Origin: Dryococelus australis
Taxonomy: Eukaryota; Arthropoda; Insecta; Phasmatodea; Phasmatidae
Assembly (NCBI GenBank): GCA_029891345.1
Contig: CM056999.1
Span: 32,421,418 to 32,485,417 of the forward strand
Length of the DNA stretch: 64,000 bases
Reading direction: 5' to 3'
Below the pieces are notes generated by a model that was given only the letters and a program-made list of their open reading frames with translations, made no database searches and was not told the DNA's origin. Shown here one piece after another: positions 36,930 to 48,069 of this stretch. The position numbers and the translations under genes were made by a program. Position 1 is the stretch's first letter. Every line of letters starts with the position of its first letter.

Positions 36930-39900
36930 TTTTGACTTCAGTAAAAAATAATGTATTTGAGACAATACACACTAAACAAAGATCATTTAGAGGGGTGAAA
37001 ACCAGTATTAAATTATATGCCAATTTTCGTAAGCAAGATAATAATCAAGTAGAACAATTTACATTTCAATCACCCAATTATACAATATTGAATGAAGGAG
37101 ATAAGAAAAAGATTTATAAATTCATAGTACAAGAAATAACTACACAGTTATCTGAATTTTAAAAAATAGGCTCAGGATGGACAATAGATAAAATAATGGG
37201 AATACAGTTAGCTATAAATAAGTATAATCCATTAAATGGGGCATAATATATTGAACTACCAGACGTGGTTAAGAAGAAAAAAACCTGTATTAACATAAAG
37301 AATAATGATCAAAAATGCTTTCTTTGGGCAATAAAATCAGCATTGTTTGCAGTGGAAAAATATCCACAAATAATTAGTAAATATAAAAAAGTGGGGCTTA
37401 ATATCGATAAATTGATAGATAATTATGAATATCCTATTAAAGTTGTTGATATACCAAAAAATAGAATCAAATTGATACATCTATAAATATGTACTCTATT
37501 GAAGATGAGTCTACAGTATATCCACTAAAACTGACAAAAAAGAAAAAGGAAAAACATATTAATTTACTTTATTTGAAAGATGGTTCAAATTCGCATTATT
37601 GTTGGATAAAAGATTTATCGAAGCTGCTTTCTGCACAAAAAACTAAACATAATGGTAAAACTTGCGATATGTGTCTTCAATTATTTTATTCCCAAGAGAA
37701 TTTAAATAAACATACAAAATATTGCTCTAAAAACGAAGCAGTAAATATCACTTTACCCTCGAAAGGATAGCAAATAAAATTAAAAATTATAAACATACAA
37801 TGAAGGTTCTTTTCACAATATATGCAAATTTCGAATCAATTCTAAAGAAAATATCAACAGTTAAGCCAAATACGAGAGAAAAAAAAAATTAAATTTATTC
37901 AAAAATATCCAGTTTTAACAGAGGATGATATCGATAATGGATTTTATAAGGTGGTACTTAAAGAACGATATAATAATACTAATGAACAAATAAATAACAT
38001 TAATTTAAAGCTGAATGATGAGTCATATACAACGAAATATCAATTACACGAAGCGCCTGGTTTTTGGTATTATATTGTATCTGCTTATGGTGATTATAAG
38101 TTTCCAGTTGTATATAATGGTCCAAATGCACATAAGATGTTTGTACGATCAATAAAAAGGGAAGTAGAACATATTGGGAAAATATATTCACAAAGTGAAC
38201 CAATGCATCCACTAACCAAAGAAAAGAATATATTATGTAGGAACTCAGATGAATGTACTGTATGCGGATATGAATATACAGAGGACAGTAAAAAAAGTAG
38301 ATAATCATGATTATATAAGTGGAAAATTCATTAATCCAGTATGTAATGATTGTAATCTACAATTAAAATTACACAACTTTGTACCAATTTATTTCCATAA
38401 TTTGGCTGGGTATGATGCTAATTTATTTATTAAAGAGTTAGGATACGATAAGTAAAAGATTGATTTAATTGCAAATAATGAAGAAACGTTCATTACTTTT
38501 GGGAAAGCCACAGAAAATTTAAAAATGACGTTTATAGACACATTTAAATTTATGGCTAGTAGTTTAGATAAATTTACATCTAACTTAAGTAAAGATCAAA
38601 TGAAACACACACAAATACATTTTCCGAAAGAACAAGTAGATTTAGTTATTAGGAAATGTGTGTTGCAAGAGATTTGAAGAAACAGAACTTCCACCAAAGA
38701 TCGAATTTTACAATAAATTAAAAGAATCTGATATAAATTTCGATGAATATGAGCACACAAAACTTGTATGGAACCATTTTAATATTTAAAATCTTGGGGA
38801 ATACTATGATTTATATTTAAAAAGTGATGTATTGCCATCAGCAGATATATTTGAAAATTTCAGAAATGCGTGTATAAATGCATGTGCTCTAGATCCTGCG
38901 TGGCATCTTACTGGGCCAGGATTATCTTAGGATGCAATGTTAAAAATACCTTATCAACCACTAGATTTATTATATAACTATGATATTATTTTAGTGGTAG
39001 AAAAAGGAATTAGAGTTGGAATATCGCAATGTTGTAAGCAATATGTTAAAGCCAATAACCGATATTTACAGTCTAACTATTTAGCATATCTCGATGCAAA
39101 TAATCTTTATGGATGGGCGATGTCTCAGTATTTACCATATGGTGGCTTCGACTGAGTTTATTATACATTATATTATTTAGATTACTGGAGTGAAAAAATA
39201 TTAGATTTTGAGGATGATTCTGAATATGGTTACATATTAGAAGTCGATTTAGAATATCCACAAGAACTGCACAATTTAAGTAAAGATCTACCATTTTGTC
39301 CTGAAAATAAGGTAGTCCCAGGAACAAAGCATTCTAAATTATTAACAACATTAAATAATAAATAAAAGTATGTAATACACTATCGTAATTTAAAACAGCG
39401 CCTAAAGAATGGATTAAAAAATTATTAAAATACATAGAATATTGCCGTTTGATCAGTCTGATTGGATGAAAAAATATTTAGATTTGAATACAGAGATAAG
39501 AACTAATGCAAAAAATGACTTTGAAAAAGATTTTTATAGGCTGATGAATAATTCTGTATTTGGTAAAACAATGGAAAATATAAGAAACAGAGTTTATATA
39601 AAACTAATATCAGATACAAAAAAATGTGAAAAATTAGTACCAATACCAAATTTCAGAAGGAGTACTATATTTGATGAGAATCTTGCAGCTATACATATGA
39701 ACAAAACAATTGAAAAATTTAATAAGCCTATTTATGTGGGTATATCAATTATAGACCTATCGAAAGAATTGATGTATGATTTTCTTTATAGCATAATAAA
39801 ACCAAAATATGGTGATAACATTGAATTATTTTATCTAGATACCAATAGCTTTATATGTATATATATAAATTGTATGTTTGTTCAAATAGTTTAAATTAAC

Positions 39901-39934
39901 CAAAATATATTGAGTTACAAAATTTTTTAATATA
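36930..39934 (+). pseudogene. pPolB: Polinton protein-primed DNA polymerase B, remnant
   Basis: Several plus-strand pieces in the right order match family B polymerases of Polintons. The N-terminal part shows SFRGVKTSIKLYANF and, later, INIKNNDQKCFLWAIKSALF. A zinc-finger-like CDMCLQLFYSQENLNKH follows. The exonuclease region shows FHNLAGYDANLFIKEL. The polymerase region shows motif A (YLDANNLYGWAM), motif B (DFYRLMNNSVFGKTMEN) and motif C (YLDTNSF). Such enzymes copy the element's DNA from a protein primer. The remnant is broken many times (of the order of ten) and ends where the Helitron sits. Identification is firm because motifs A, B and C are all visible. Confidence 0.93.
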
Positions 39935-41505
39935 TTAGCGACCCGCCCCGGCTCCGCACGGGTGCAATTAAGATTTAAAAAACTGCTTAACCCGGCGTTA
40001 ATTAGGTTGGGTAAACTCTCCTAAAGCATTAAAAAAAGCACATAATAATTTATAATTTAAAGTTTTTTTGCTATTTTTATTTGATATTTTTTTACTTTTT
40101 TAAAATTTTTCATATTAATATACATTATATTACAATGCAAATTATCTGAGATAGAATTATTTAATATGTTATTGGCTAAGACATTCTCTGTAGACAATGT
40201 TTGACGTCCTGTTATTGTTTGGTAGCAAAATGTACTGTTTCTCGGGACTTCCAACTCGTGATAAACCAACATATAGTTGGCGATGGGAAAAACACTCTTT
40301 TCGTTGGTCGATTCCAACCAAAGAGAAAGTTTGACCCTGGGACTTATTAATAGGAATTGCGAACGATGTTTTTACGGGAAATTGCAACCGTTTGAAAGAT
40401 ATTGGCAAATCCGTGGGAATCATGGGAATCCTCGGGATGTTTGCCAGCTGGCCGGCTGCTGGACCGGTGAGGATGGTCGCGACAATCAAATTTTCTTTCA
40501 AGTCTTCAATGAGTAATCTTGTGCTATTACACATGTTAGGAGAGCTTATATTCCTTAAAAGCATGTTAGGAGTACCGACTTATAATGATAGTTCGTGAGG
40601 TGGCAAGCCAGAAGGATTAAACGAATTTAGAAAATCTTGAGGAAAGTGGACGACATCGTCAACATTGGTGACTGTGTCAATCGACTTATAGGTTTTGACT
40701 TGGCCGGGAACTCTTTGTATAATGAGATTGTTGATTTCATTGACAGTGTCGTTCCTAGGCGATACTATTGCCCTAGAACACAACCAGTGAAAGTCTGTTT
40801 CTAGTAAATTTTCGAGGCCCGGATATACTGCTTCTATAAGATGCTGCAGACTGTGGACTATCTGACCTAATGTCTCATTTAAAATGATTTCAGCAGAATT
40901 GGTGCCCAAATTTAGAGAATGAAAAACTCCTTCTCCAAGTCTGAGCAATTGTTGTGGGAAATCTTTATGCGTGTCTCCAGCAAGATAGGCTCTCATATTC
41001 GTTCGCAAATTTAGGTGTTGAATAGAACTCCATAAGGGAGATTATTTAAGACATGCTTTGATGATACCTGCACGCGTCCCTTTTGTAACTACAGGGAGTG
41101 TCTGCCGAAAATCCCCAGCAAACACAAAAGTAACTCCCCCCATAATGGCAGTAGAGCTTCTAAGGTTGTCGCCGTACGCAGCACACTGCACGTTTTATTT
41201 TTCCGAATCTGTCCGTCCTGCAAAGCCGTAGTACATTATTTTGTTCTATCATCAATAGTTTTCGCAGCGCACGCAATGTAAGGAATTTTATAGGTAATTT
41301 ATTTACACTTTGGGTTATATTATTGGAGTTTTAGTAGGGATCCCTATTGATTTTTAAAATAAAATATAGCCTATAACACTCAGTGATAAAGTAGCAGTGA
41401 AAGAATGTTTAAAATCGGATGAGTAGTTTCGAAGATTACCTCCTACATCCAAACACACAAACACACAACGTTACAAACACTACCTCTTTATAATATTAGT
41501 ATAGA
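39935..41505 (-). mobile_element. Helitron remnant inserted in the Polinton
   Basis: Read on the minus strand, it begins TCTATACTAATATTATAAAG and ends with a GC-rich hairpin (ACCCG paired to CGGGT, 39941-39963) followed by CGCTAA. These are the classic TC start, 3' hairpin and CTRR end of Helitrons. Outside lie an A on the 5' side and a T on the 3' side, the standard A|T insertion site, with no target duplication. At 1.57 kb it is far below the 5-6 kb or more of an autonomous copy: no Rep/HUH region is seen, only the end of the helicase. It copies by rolling circle when complete. It interrupts the Polinton just after the polymerase remnant, so it is younger. Confidence 0.93.
40169..41100 (-). 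pseudogene. Helitron Pif1-like helicase, C-terminal half
   Basis: Two minus-strand frames (40580-41008, then 40169-40564) carry the end of a Pif1-type helicase. The first has LTTNMR-like TNMRAYLAGD, FPQQLLRLGEG, and SPRNDTVNEINNLI. The second has GPAAGQLANIPRIPM, FAIPINKSQGQTF and RQLYVGLSRVGSP, the last two being the late superfamily 1B helicase motifs. Just before, around 41055-41150, a GDFRQTLPVV-type segment is readable. Stops and a frameshift between the two frames show the gene is dead. Helicase motifs I and Ia and the Rep domain are absent. Confidence 0.88.
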
Positions 41506-41900
41506 TTATCCAAAAAAGCATAAAGTTAAAGAAAAATGGCATACTTTTTTAATATTACTGAGAAAATTGTCCCTTTAAATCAGTGTGAAGACAAATCTCT
41601 AATTGTATTTAATAATGTTATTTTATAAAATCGAGACATAATCTACGAGTACTATACAATGGGGAGGAATAAAAATATTGATGTATTTTATTTAGCACAA
41701 ACATATTCGAAGATACCGAAATAATAGGTGAGAGACAATGCGAATTTTCTATGTATTTTTCGACAAAGCGATACAAACCTCGAACACATCTATAAGGACT
41801 TTGTTGGTGGGGACATGAGTTACGATACATTTAAAGAGATTTGTTCGAGATGCTGGGACAAAGATTATGGCTTTAATGCAAGTATCGAAATCAAATAAAA
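41506..41900 (+). pseudogene. Polinton packaging ATPase, C-terminal remnant
   Basis: Plus-strand pieces read KSLIVFNNV, the hydrophobic strand of the Walker B region, then NIDVFYLAQTYSKIPK and DTNLEHIYKDFVGGDMSYDT. This is the order seen in the A32/FtsK-like ATPases of Polintons, which are related to genome-packaging motors of large DNA viruses. The Walker A loop is not visible. Broken; it directly follows the Helitron. Confidence 0.75.
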
Positions 41901-41974
41901 GATTTTATATTCTAACTCTCTTGTGAATTGTATGCAAGAATATATATATATATATATATATATATACTATTAAA

Positions 41975-42925
41975 TGGAGAATTCTTGATGCTTGAAGTGT
42001 AAGAAGTTCACTAAAAATAATAATATAAAAACTGAAAATACTAAACATGGATGATTAGTTAAGAAAAGTATATGCTCAATATGTAATTCTAAAAATTTAA
42101 CTCTTTTTTTTATTTGCCCACTGTGAGAGATGGAATAGTTAATGAATTATATAAACCCGCACAAAAATTTTCCCAAGAAGAAAAGTAGTTTCGTATAGTA
42201 TTAATGATTTATGGCAAATCGATCTTGTTGAAATATATACTGGTAATTTGAAAGGCACATCACATATAAATAAAGGATACAAATATATTATGACAATTAT
42301 TGATGTTTTCTCAAAATATGCATTCGCTATAGCAATTAACAATAAAACAGTCAAGAATGTAGCAATTGCTTTAGAATCTATATTAATCGAAATAAAACTG
42401 TGTAATATTCAAAGAGAAAATGGCTTAGAATTTTTTAATAAAATATTTAAAGAACTTATGCAGAAAAATTAATCAATCACTTTTCTACATTCATTCAGTT
42501 AACTTTAAGTTCACTGAATGTAGAAATGTTGGGTAGAAAGATTTAATTGCACTATGAAGAATAAAATGTGGAATAAATTTGCTTTGAATGGCATTTACAA
42601 GTGGGTAAGTATATAAGATAATTTAGTTAATGAATATAATAACACAAAGCACAATACCATTGGCATGAAACGAATTGAAGTCCATGAAAAAAATGAAAAA
42701 AAGTTTAATGCAAACAAAGTTGGTGATATCATCCACATGAGTAAGAGTAAATGAACATTTGAAAAGGGTTACACAGCTAATTGGACAACAGAATTATTTA
42801 CCATTGTTGATGTTTTAAATAATGATGTGCCTACTTACATTCTGAAAGGTGCCAACAGAGATGAAATAAAATACAAAATTATGAAAACCAACTATCGAGA
42901 TGAATATTTGGTTGCCAAATTTTAA
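41975..42925 (+). pseudogene. Polinton retroviral-type integrase, remnant
   Basis: The start has paired cysteines (CLKCKKFTKNN and a later CSICNSK). The central part reads DLWQIDLVEI, then NKGYKYIMTIIDVFSKYAFA and a QRENGLEFFN segment, which hold the first two acids and the D-N/E-G-x-E-F block of the rve catalytic core. The end reads FEKGYTANWTTELFTI and PTYILKGANRDEIK, the chromo-like tail of Polinton integrases. It is broken several times. Confidence 0.88.
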
Positions 42926-43299
42926 AAAACAAAAAGATAATAAAATATATGTAAAATAGTTGGATTTTGATAGCTCACACAACTCTTGGAGTAATAAAAC
43001 ATATGTTTTGTAAATTAAAATATTATGTATTTAGCTTTTTCCAAAATGCAAAATAAAAATGCATATTTAACACTCATTTAATGTTTACAACATGTATTCA
43101 TCATTTGTTCATCATTCTTTTACAGAGCTATGTTTTCTTTCAAAAAATACAACAGGACTTACGATCATCTGAATGCCATGCCATGGACCCTTATTAAATT
43201 GAGTTTATGAGGAAGTTAATGCCAATGCCACTGACTCAATTTAAAATTTTTCCAGAATTATTTAACACCAACAAAACTCCATTGGAGAAACCCCTCACT

Positions 43300-43705
43300 T
43301 CACCACCGGCCGGCCTATTTTTTAATTTTATTTTACTGGTGAAGTAAAGGTTTTTTAATTTTAAAATTTTTTATACGGTACCCCTTCCCATGTCATGCTG
43401 GCACCTTTCATCACATGGAGAACACTCCAGCTTATACATCTGTTGTACTACAAGTGTAGTAAGGTGAGCATTTTTTGCTGGGAGCTTAAGAGTGCCACTT
43501 AATTTGTGTCAATACTCATACACTGCTGTATGAGTAAGAGCAATTAAAATGGTTTTTATGGCTCTAATTTTTAATATCTTGGTGATAATTTAACAGTGTG
43601 GGCGCCTTTTCACACTTAAATTATCCTCTCCGACCGGGATTTCTAACCCACGACCTTTGAGTTACAAGACAAACGCTCTTACCACTGAGCCATGGTGGTC
43701 GAGCG
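43300..43705 (-). mobile_element. tRNA-derived SINE inside the Polinton
   Basis: On the minus strand a tRNA-Thr-like head (43629-43705) shows TGGCTCAGTGGTAAGAGCG (box A and D arm), a CTTGTAA anticodon loop and GTCGTGGGTTAGAAATCCCG (box B, with one extra base in the loop). The anticodon stem no longer pairs well. The body runs left, through TTAAATTATCACCAAGATAT, to about 43300, ending near a GGCCGGCCGG stretch. Its composition differs from the AT-rich Polinton DNA around it. The GC-richer DNA at 43706-43915 may be part of the same insertion. Confidence 0.6.
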
Positions 43706-43984
43706 AGCAGGGCGATAATTAAAAGTCCAGTGAGGCGAGATGTGGCGAGCTGGTAGCCTGTTATCAGTGAGTAGAGATAGCAGTAGAATCGTGATAACAC
43801 TTCCTGTCATGGACAGAGCTCTCTGTGGTCGCCAACAAGGAACACTGTGCAGATATGCTTTCTCCTGTTGCTGGAAGATCGCGCGGCAGTCGCTGTAGTA
43901 GATAACAGAATAGTTAATCTTTATATTTCACAAATATTCCTATTGTAGTCATCAATCCATCATAATATTCATACATTTTATTTT

Positions 43985-44880
43985 TTTTATTTTACAAATT
44001 AAAATACTGCCTCCCTTAACATCAAAAGGTTTACTATAATCTATTTTTGTAGATCCTTTAATAATAGTTAGAGCATCATCAAGTAAATTAGGATTAGCAG
44101 TAATTATATGCGATTATTATCTATGTGAAAAACATTAGTTTTTATTCCACTTTACAGGTTAACAAAATATATGAGAATTTTATTCCTTACATCTTTTTAC
44201 TTTTGTGTTAACAAGTGTATCGCAGTAGTTCAAAACTGTTTGGTTTAAATTTTGTAATGTATTAGCAATTTCTTTAACAAAAAATATTTTATTGACTGCA
44301 TCTTTTCTATCTACAGGGCCATCTATATTAACAATTCTATGCTATACAAAATAAACATAAGATTTTGTATAATCAAAACAAGTGCTTAGTTTACTTTGTA
44401 AAGCAGAAACACCTGAATTGCATTTCGAATCTACATATGTTTTAAATTGGAAACAATAGAATTGTTTTCTGAATCTACATCCTTTTTTAATGCATAATCA
44501 GAAACAATAATTTTATATTTCGAATCTGCATTCTTTTTCTGCCTGCTTTGCATTATTTATTAGTTTTATATAATTAGCGATAGTGTTACTGAATTGTGAA
44601 TTTATATCTTCTTTTAAACCATAATCTGCTATTTGTTTATCGAAATATCGTTTATTGACTGCATCTTTAGTGTCACTGTGAACAGCATTATTAACAATTC
44701 TAAGATCAAAAAAAGAAACATAAGATTTTGTCAAATAAAAACAAGTCGTTAGTTTACTTTCTTAAGTAGAAACATTCGAATTGCAATGCGAATCTACATA
44801 TTATTTTAAAGCATAAGCACTAGTGTAAAAAACTTTATTTGAAGATTTGTTTAATGGTTTCCCAAATATATCCATCATTT
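43985..44880 (-). pseudogene. Polinton fibre-like structural reading
   Basis: A minus-strand reading with the motif DTKDAVNKRYFDKQI. This motif, with a DAVNK core, recurs in a second unit about 362 bp away, so the sequence is an internally repeated structural protein. I recall this motif from Polinton-encoded virion-associated proteins. The surrounding residues are K/N/I-rich with short helical stretches (INSQFSNTIANYIKLINNAK). It is broken. Fibre-like is an inference from the repeat pattern and position next to the protease. Confidence 0.55.
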
Positions 44881-44884
44881 AATA

Positions 44885-45220
44885 ATATATCAATTATGTC
44901 ATTAAACTTAAATCCTCTCGAAAACAAGGTGTTAATAGATATCCACATATAACTGAATTAAAATTCTGAATTCGATCATCATTGTAATAAACATTTCTGT
45001 TTTTAAAGTAATTGGTTAAATTAGTAGGAATGTTGCCTCCATCATGGTTTACTTTAGAATAACAAACCCAGTGAGTTCCCGGATTTGCTGAAATATCAAA
45101 ATTTACCACAGCACATTCATTTTTGAGCATACTTTGAGGTAATTCGTTAATCATGTAAACATTTTTGAAATGCTTAGTATTTAATAATTTACATTTTTTT
45201 CAATATCGATATTAGATAGT
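44885..45220 (-). pseudogene. PRO: Polinton adenovirus-type cysteine protease, remnant
   Basis: The minus-strand frame has NPGTHWVCYSKVN, holding the catalytic-type histidine in the G-T-H-W block, and FNSVICGYLLTPC, holding the cysteine in the I-C-G block. This is the layout of adenain-type proteases that mature capsids. It is broken. Structural readings lie on both sides, on the same strand. Confidence 0.82.
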
Positions 45221-45327
45221 GGGCATATATTCAAATCTTTTTTGGCCTTCCTCTTTTTGCAAGTAATCCTTTTCCACCCTTGTTTTCCATTTCTAAATTA
45301 TGTGTATGCTGTTCTTCTAATTATTTT

Positions 45328-45650
45328 TTAAAATGTTTCTAGTTTGTTAAACATAATTATAAATTGTAGTGGCCCCACCACTAAATCACCAGCTAAACCA
45401 CCAAGTGCACCTAGAGCAGCAAGTACAAGGAGAATAATTCCTCCACGATGTAAACCAATTCTAGATTTTTCTTTGCTCATATTTTTAACTGTTGGCATTG
45501 ATAAAGTTAATTTGAAACTTTTACCTTCTTTCAATTTGTATTTATTTTTCTAAAAAAATTGATCATTTGTTAAAAATTGATCTACACCCAAATATTTTAA
45601 TTCCTCAAAGGGAATATCGAAAGTTATATTGGTTATCTTCATTTATGATG
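45328..45650 (-). pseudogene. Polinton small membrane-like structural reading
   Basis: The minus-strand reading has a K-rich start, an HRGGIILLVLAALGALGG hydrophobic stretch and a following AGDLVVGPLQF segment. Small capsid-associated proteins with one A/G/L-rich hydrophobic segment are typical of Polintons, adintoviruses and adenoviruses. Its likely start is the ATGAAGATAACC at about 45641. Broken. Confidence 0.55.
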
Positions 45651-45719
45651 AATATATACATATATATACTTATAAATGAAGATAACATTTGAAGATATAT
45701 GTATATTCAATAAAACATT

Positions 45720-46000
45720 TTAAATCCCCATTCTAATTTTTTTTGTAAACACTGTTGAGGCAACAGCAGCAGAAGCAATTTTTTCACCAATTGGTGTATC
45801 TTTATCTAACATCTTTTTATAAAATTTTATCAGCATTATGTCTAAGATTCTAAGTCTTTATGACCTCTATAAGCAATATCGTGATATTTGCATGCTTCAT
45901 CTAGTTTATTTACTCCTGTGTCACGTCTTTCTCATCTTTCATTTAATTTCGTAATGGGCCAGAATAATTACAGCCTGGGAAATGCATTTCAGGCAGATTT
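45720..46000 (-). pseudogene. Polinton PLA2-like minor capsid piece
   Basis: The minus-strand reading at about 45850-45920 contains DEACKYHDIAYRGHKDLES, with the H-D-x-x-Y active-site pattern of the phospholipase A2 fold found in parvovirus VP1 and in Polinton/adintovirus minor capsid proteins. An ADKIL piece follows. In these viruses the domain helps the particle leave endosomes. Broken; the rest of the protein is not traced. Confidence 0.65.
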
Positions 46001-46479
46001 AAATTGTTTAGTGCCCAATTTATTATACCTTTGCCATGATGTTCAGAAATCCAAAATTACTGCGGAATTACATTTGAAACGTTTATTAGATATGGAATTC
46101 CTTTCTGATTGTTTATAACAAAATCAGGATATTAATTTTTTTTACATATTCATTAAACTCACTTTTTTATTGTAATAATTGTGATTTCCAGCATTTTTTC
46201 ACCATGAATAATTAACAATCTATTGATTAATTTCCTAACATCGTCCATCTAAACATATTCTTTTGCCAAACTATTGTATTTTTAATGCCATCACCAGTTC
46301 TAAGAGAATTTGTAAAACTTGTTATTTTTGGTGTGCTTGACTCTGATCTTAATTCACTTAAATATGGTCTTATGGTCATGGTCTTATGTTTATGAACAAT
46401 TTAGTTTACTAAAGAGAGATACGGTTGGAGATGAGGCATAACTATGTTTAAGGAGACAATATTGATGTTTGTTCAAACT
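46001..46479. other. Polinton interior, unassigned
   Basis: This AT-rich DNA between the PLA2-like piece and the capsid remnant should hold more structural sequence (for example a penton-like minor capsid gene). I cannot assign any reading with confidence. Confidence 0.4.
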
Positions 46480-47575
46480 TTTTTCCTTTTCAATTTTCTA
46501 GAGTAGAAATCTCAAAACATGGAAATATTATTGAAGCTGTTGATAATCCAGGCATGACATTAACAATGATGAATGTTTCATTAAGATCACCGTGTGAACT
46601 AAATTATTAAGTATATACTGGAGTTGATAATCTATATCGAGATAAATCTGTTTCTAATGAAAAAATAACAAAAGAATTTAAAACTGTTTCTTGTATTAAA
46701 ACAAATGAAATAATCTATACTTTTAGATATCTGTTTGGTTTTATTCGAGATAACTATTAAGTTTATTGGAAATATGGCTATAAAATTCCTTTTTTTTTTT
46801 TTTTTTTTTTTATTCATCTGATAACAACTGTTTATTTCTTTATGAAACTTTTTACGAAACATCATCCTGGTCCTGATGAATTTTTTATTGAAAAATTAGA
46901 ATTTATGTGGCATTGTGTTGAATATGAATCGAAAAAATAATATATAAAGTACCTAAAATACCTATTAGTTTTAATTATTGAAAAAAAAAAAAAAAAAAAA
47001 AAAAAGAGTTCCTAAAGGAAAAACTGTTTTTAAGTTTGATATAAAAGATCAGTTTAATAACTTACAATTTGACATTCCCGATTTTGTAATTGTAGGCTTT
47101 CAATTTAATAGAAAAATTCGTGCTAAACGGCACAAACACGCTGCTATGTTTGATCACTATAATGTGAGAAATGTTTATTTTAAAAACGGTACAAATGAAA
47201 TTTTCCTATAGAAAACTGTGATCTGGACTTTTAAGACGGGGTTTATCTTAAACAATTTCTTGCTTATAGTGATTTTAGAAATTCAAAAACCAAACTAGAT
47301 ACCAACTTTAGAAATAATGAACTTTATTATAAACCAACTGTAAACTTTGATGTTGATATTAATTACTATTCATTTTGGGGGCGAATACCGTTATATGTTA
47401 TAGATTGTTCATATAGAAAAGCAACTGTAGTTAAAGAAAAAAACAAACATAAAAATTTGTGTTGATTTTAATGAAGATCCCGAAGAAGCGGGAACCGTTT
47501 GTAATGTTGTTCTAATTAGTAAAATAAACCTAATTTATGATTATTTGAAAGAAAAAATTACTGAAGATATATAAA
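46480..47575 (+). pseudogene. MCP: Polinton major capsid protein, remnant
   Basis: Plus-strand pieces read SRVEISKHGNIIEAVDNPGM early, and later DIPDFVIVGFQFNRKIRAK, AAMFDHYNVRNVYFKNG, and PLYVIDCSYRKATVV. These match the order in the double-jelly-roll major capsid protein of Polintons (the F-Q-x-N-R, F-D-H-x-N-x-R and V-I-D-C-S blocks). A T-run (about 46790-46810) and an A-run (46981-47004) lie within it. Broken several times. Confidence 0.8.
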
Positions 47576-48069
47576 TTTTTTATTTTATTAAATTAAAGAA
47601 TCAGTAAATTGTTCCGATAGTTTTAAGCAATTTTTTGAGTTTATAGTTAAGTGGTTACATTTAAAAGTTTTACTTTTTTTATATAGTTAAAGATCATTTT
47701 CATTATTCTAAATAATTTTTTTCTTTAACTTTATAAATTTATTTTCTTTATAAATAAAAAAGCCTTTGTTTTCATGCAGTTAAACTAACATTTTAAAAGT
47801 TGATAGTGGTTCAAGACCACCTTCCTATAGATTAGATGATAATGCATCTGAAGCTCTTAAAAATATGGGGTCGCAAATTTCATTCAACTTTACAAAGCTT
47901 ACAATTGTCAATCGTAGATAACATTGATGATAAATATGAACTTCGAGATATCGGTAAAAATCAAGAGCAAATAGAACAAGTTTTTAAAAAATTAGTAGAA
48001 CTTCGTTAATGATGATTTAGATTGCTCGCTTGCAAAATTAGCTTTTCTATAAAACGATAAATTTGCATG
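47576..48069. other. Polinton 3' interior before the right repeat
   Basis: AT-rich; a short piece reading PSYRLDDNASEALKNMGS-like at about 47830-47875 may be the start of another structural reading. No firm assignment. Confidence 0.35.

Noticed and set aside
43629-43705. Functional tRNA-Thr gene
   Set aside because: The anticodon stem pairs poorly, the T loop has an extra base and the acceptor ends do not match. A SINE head explains it better.
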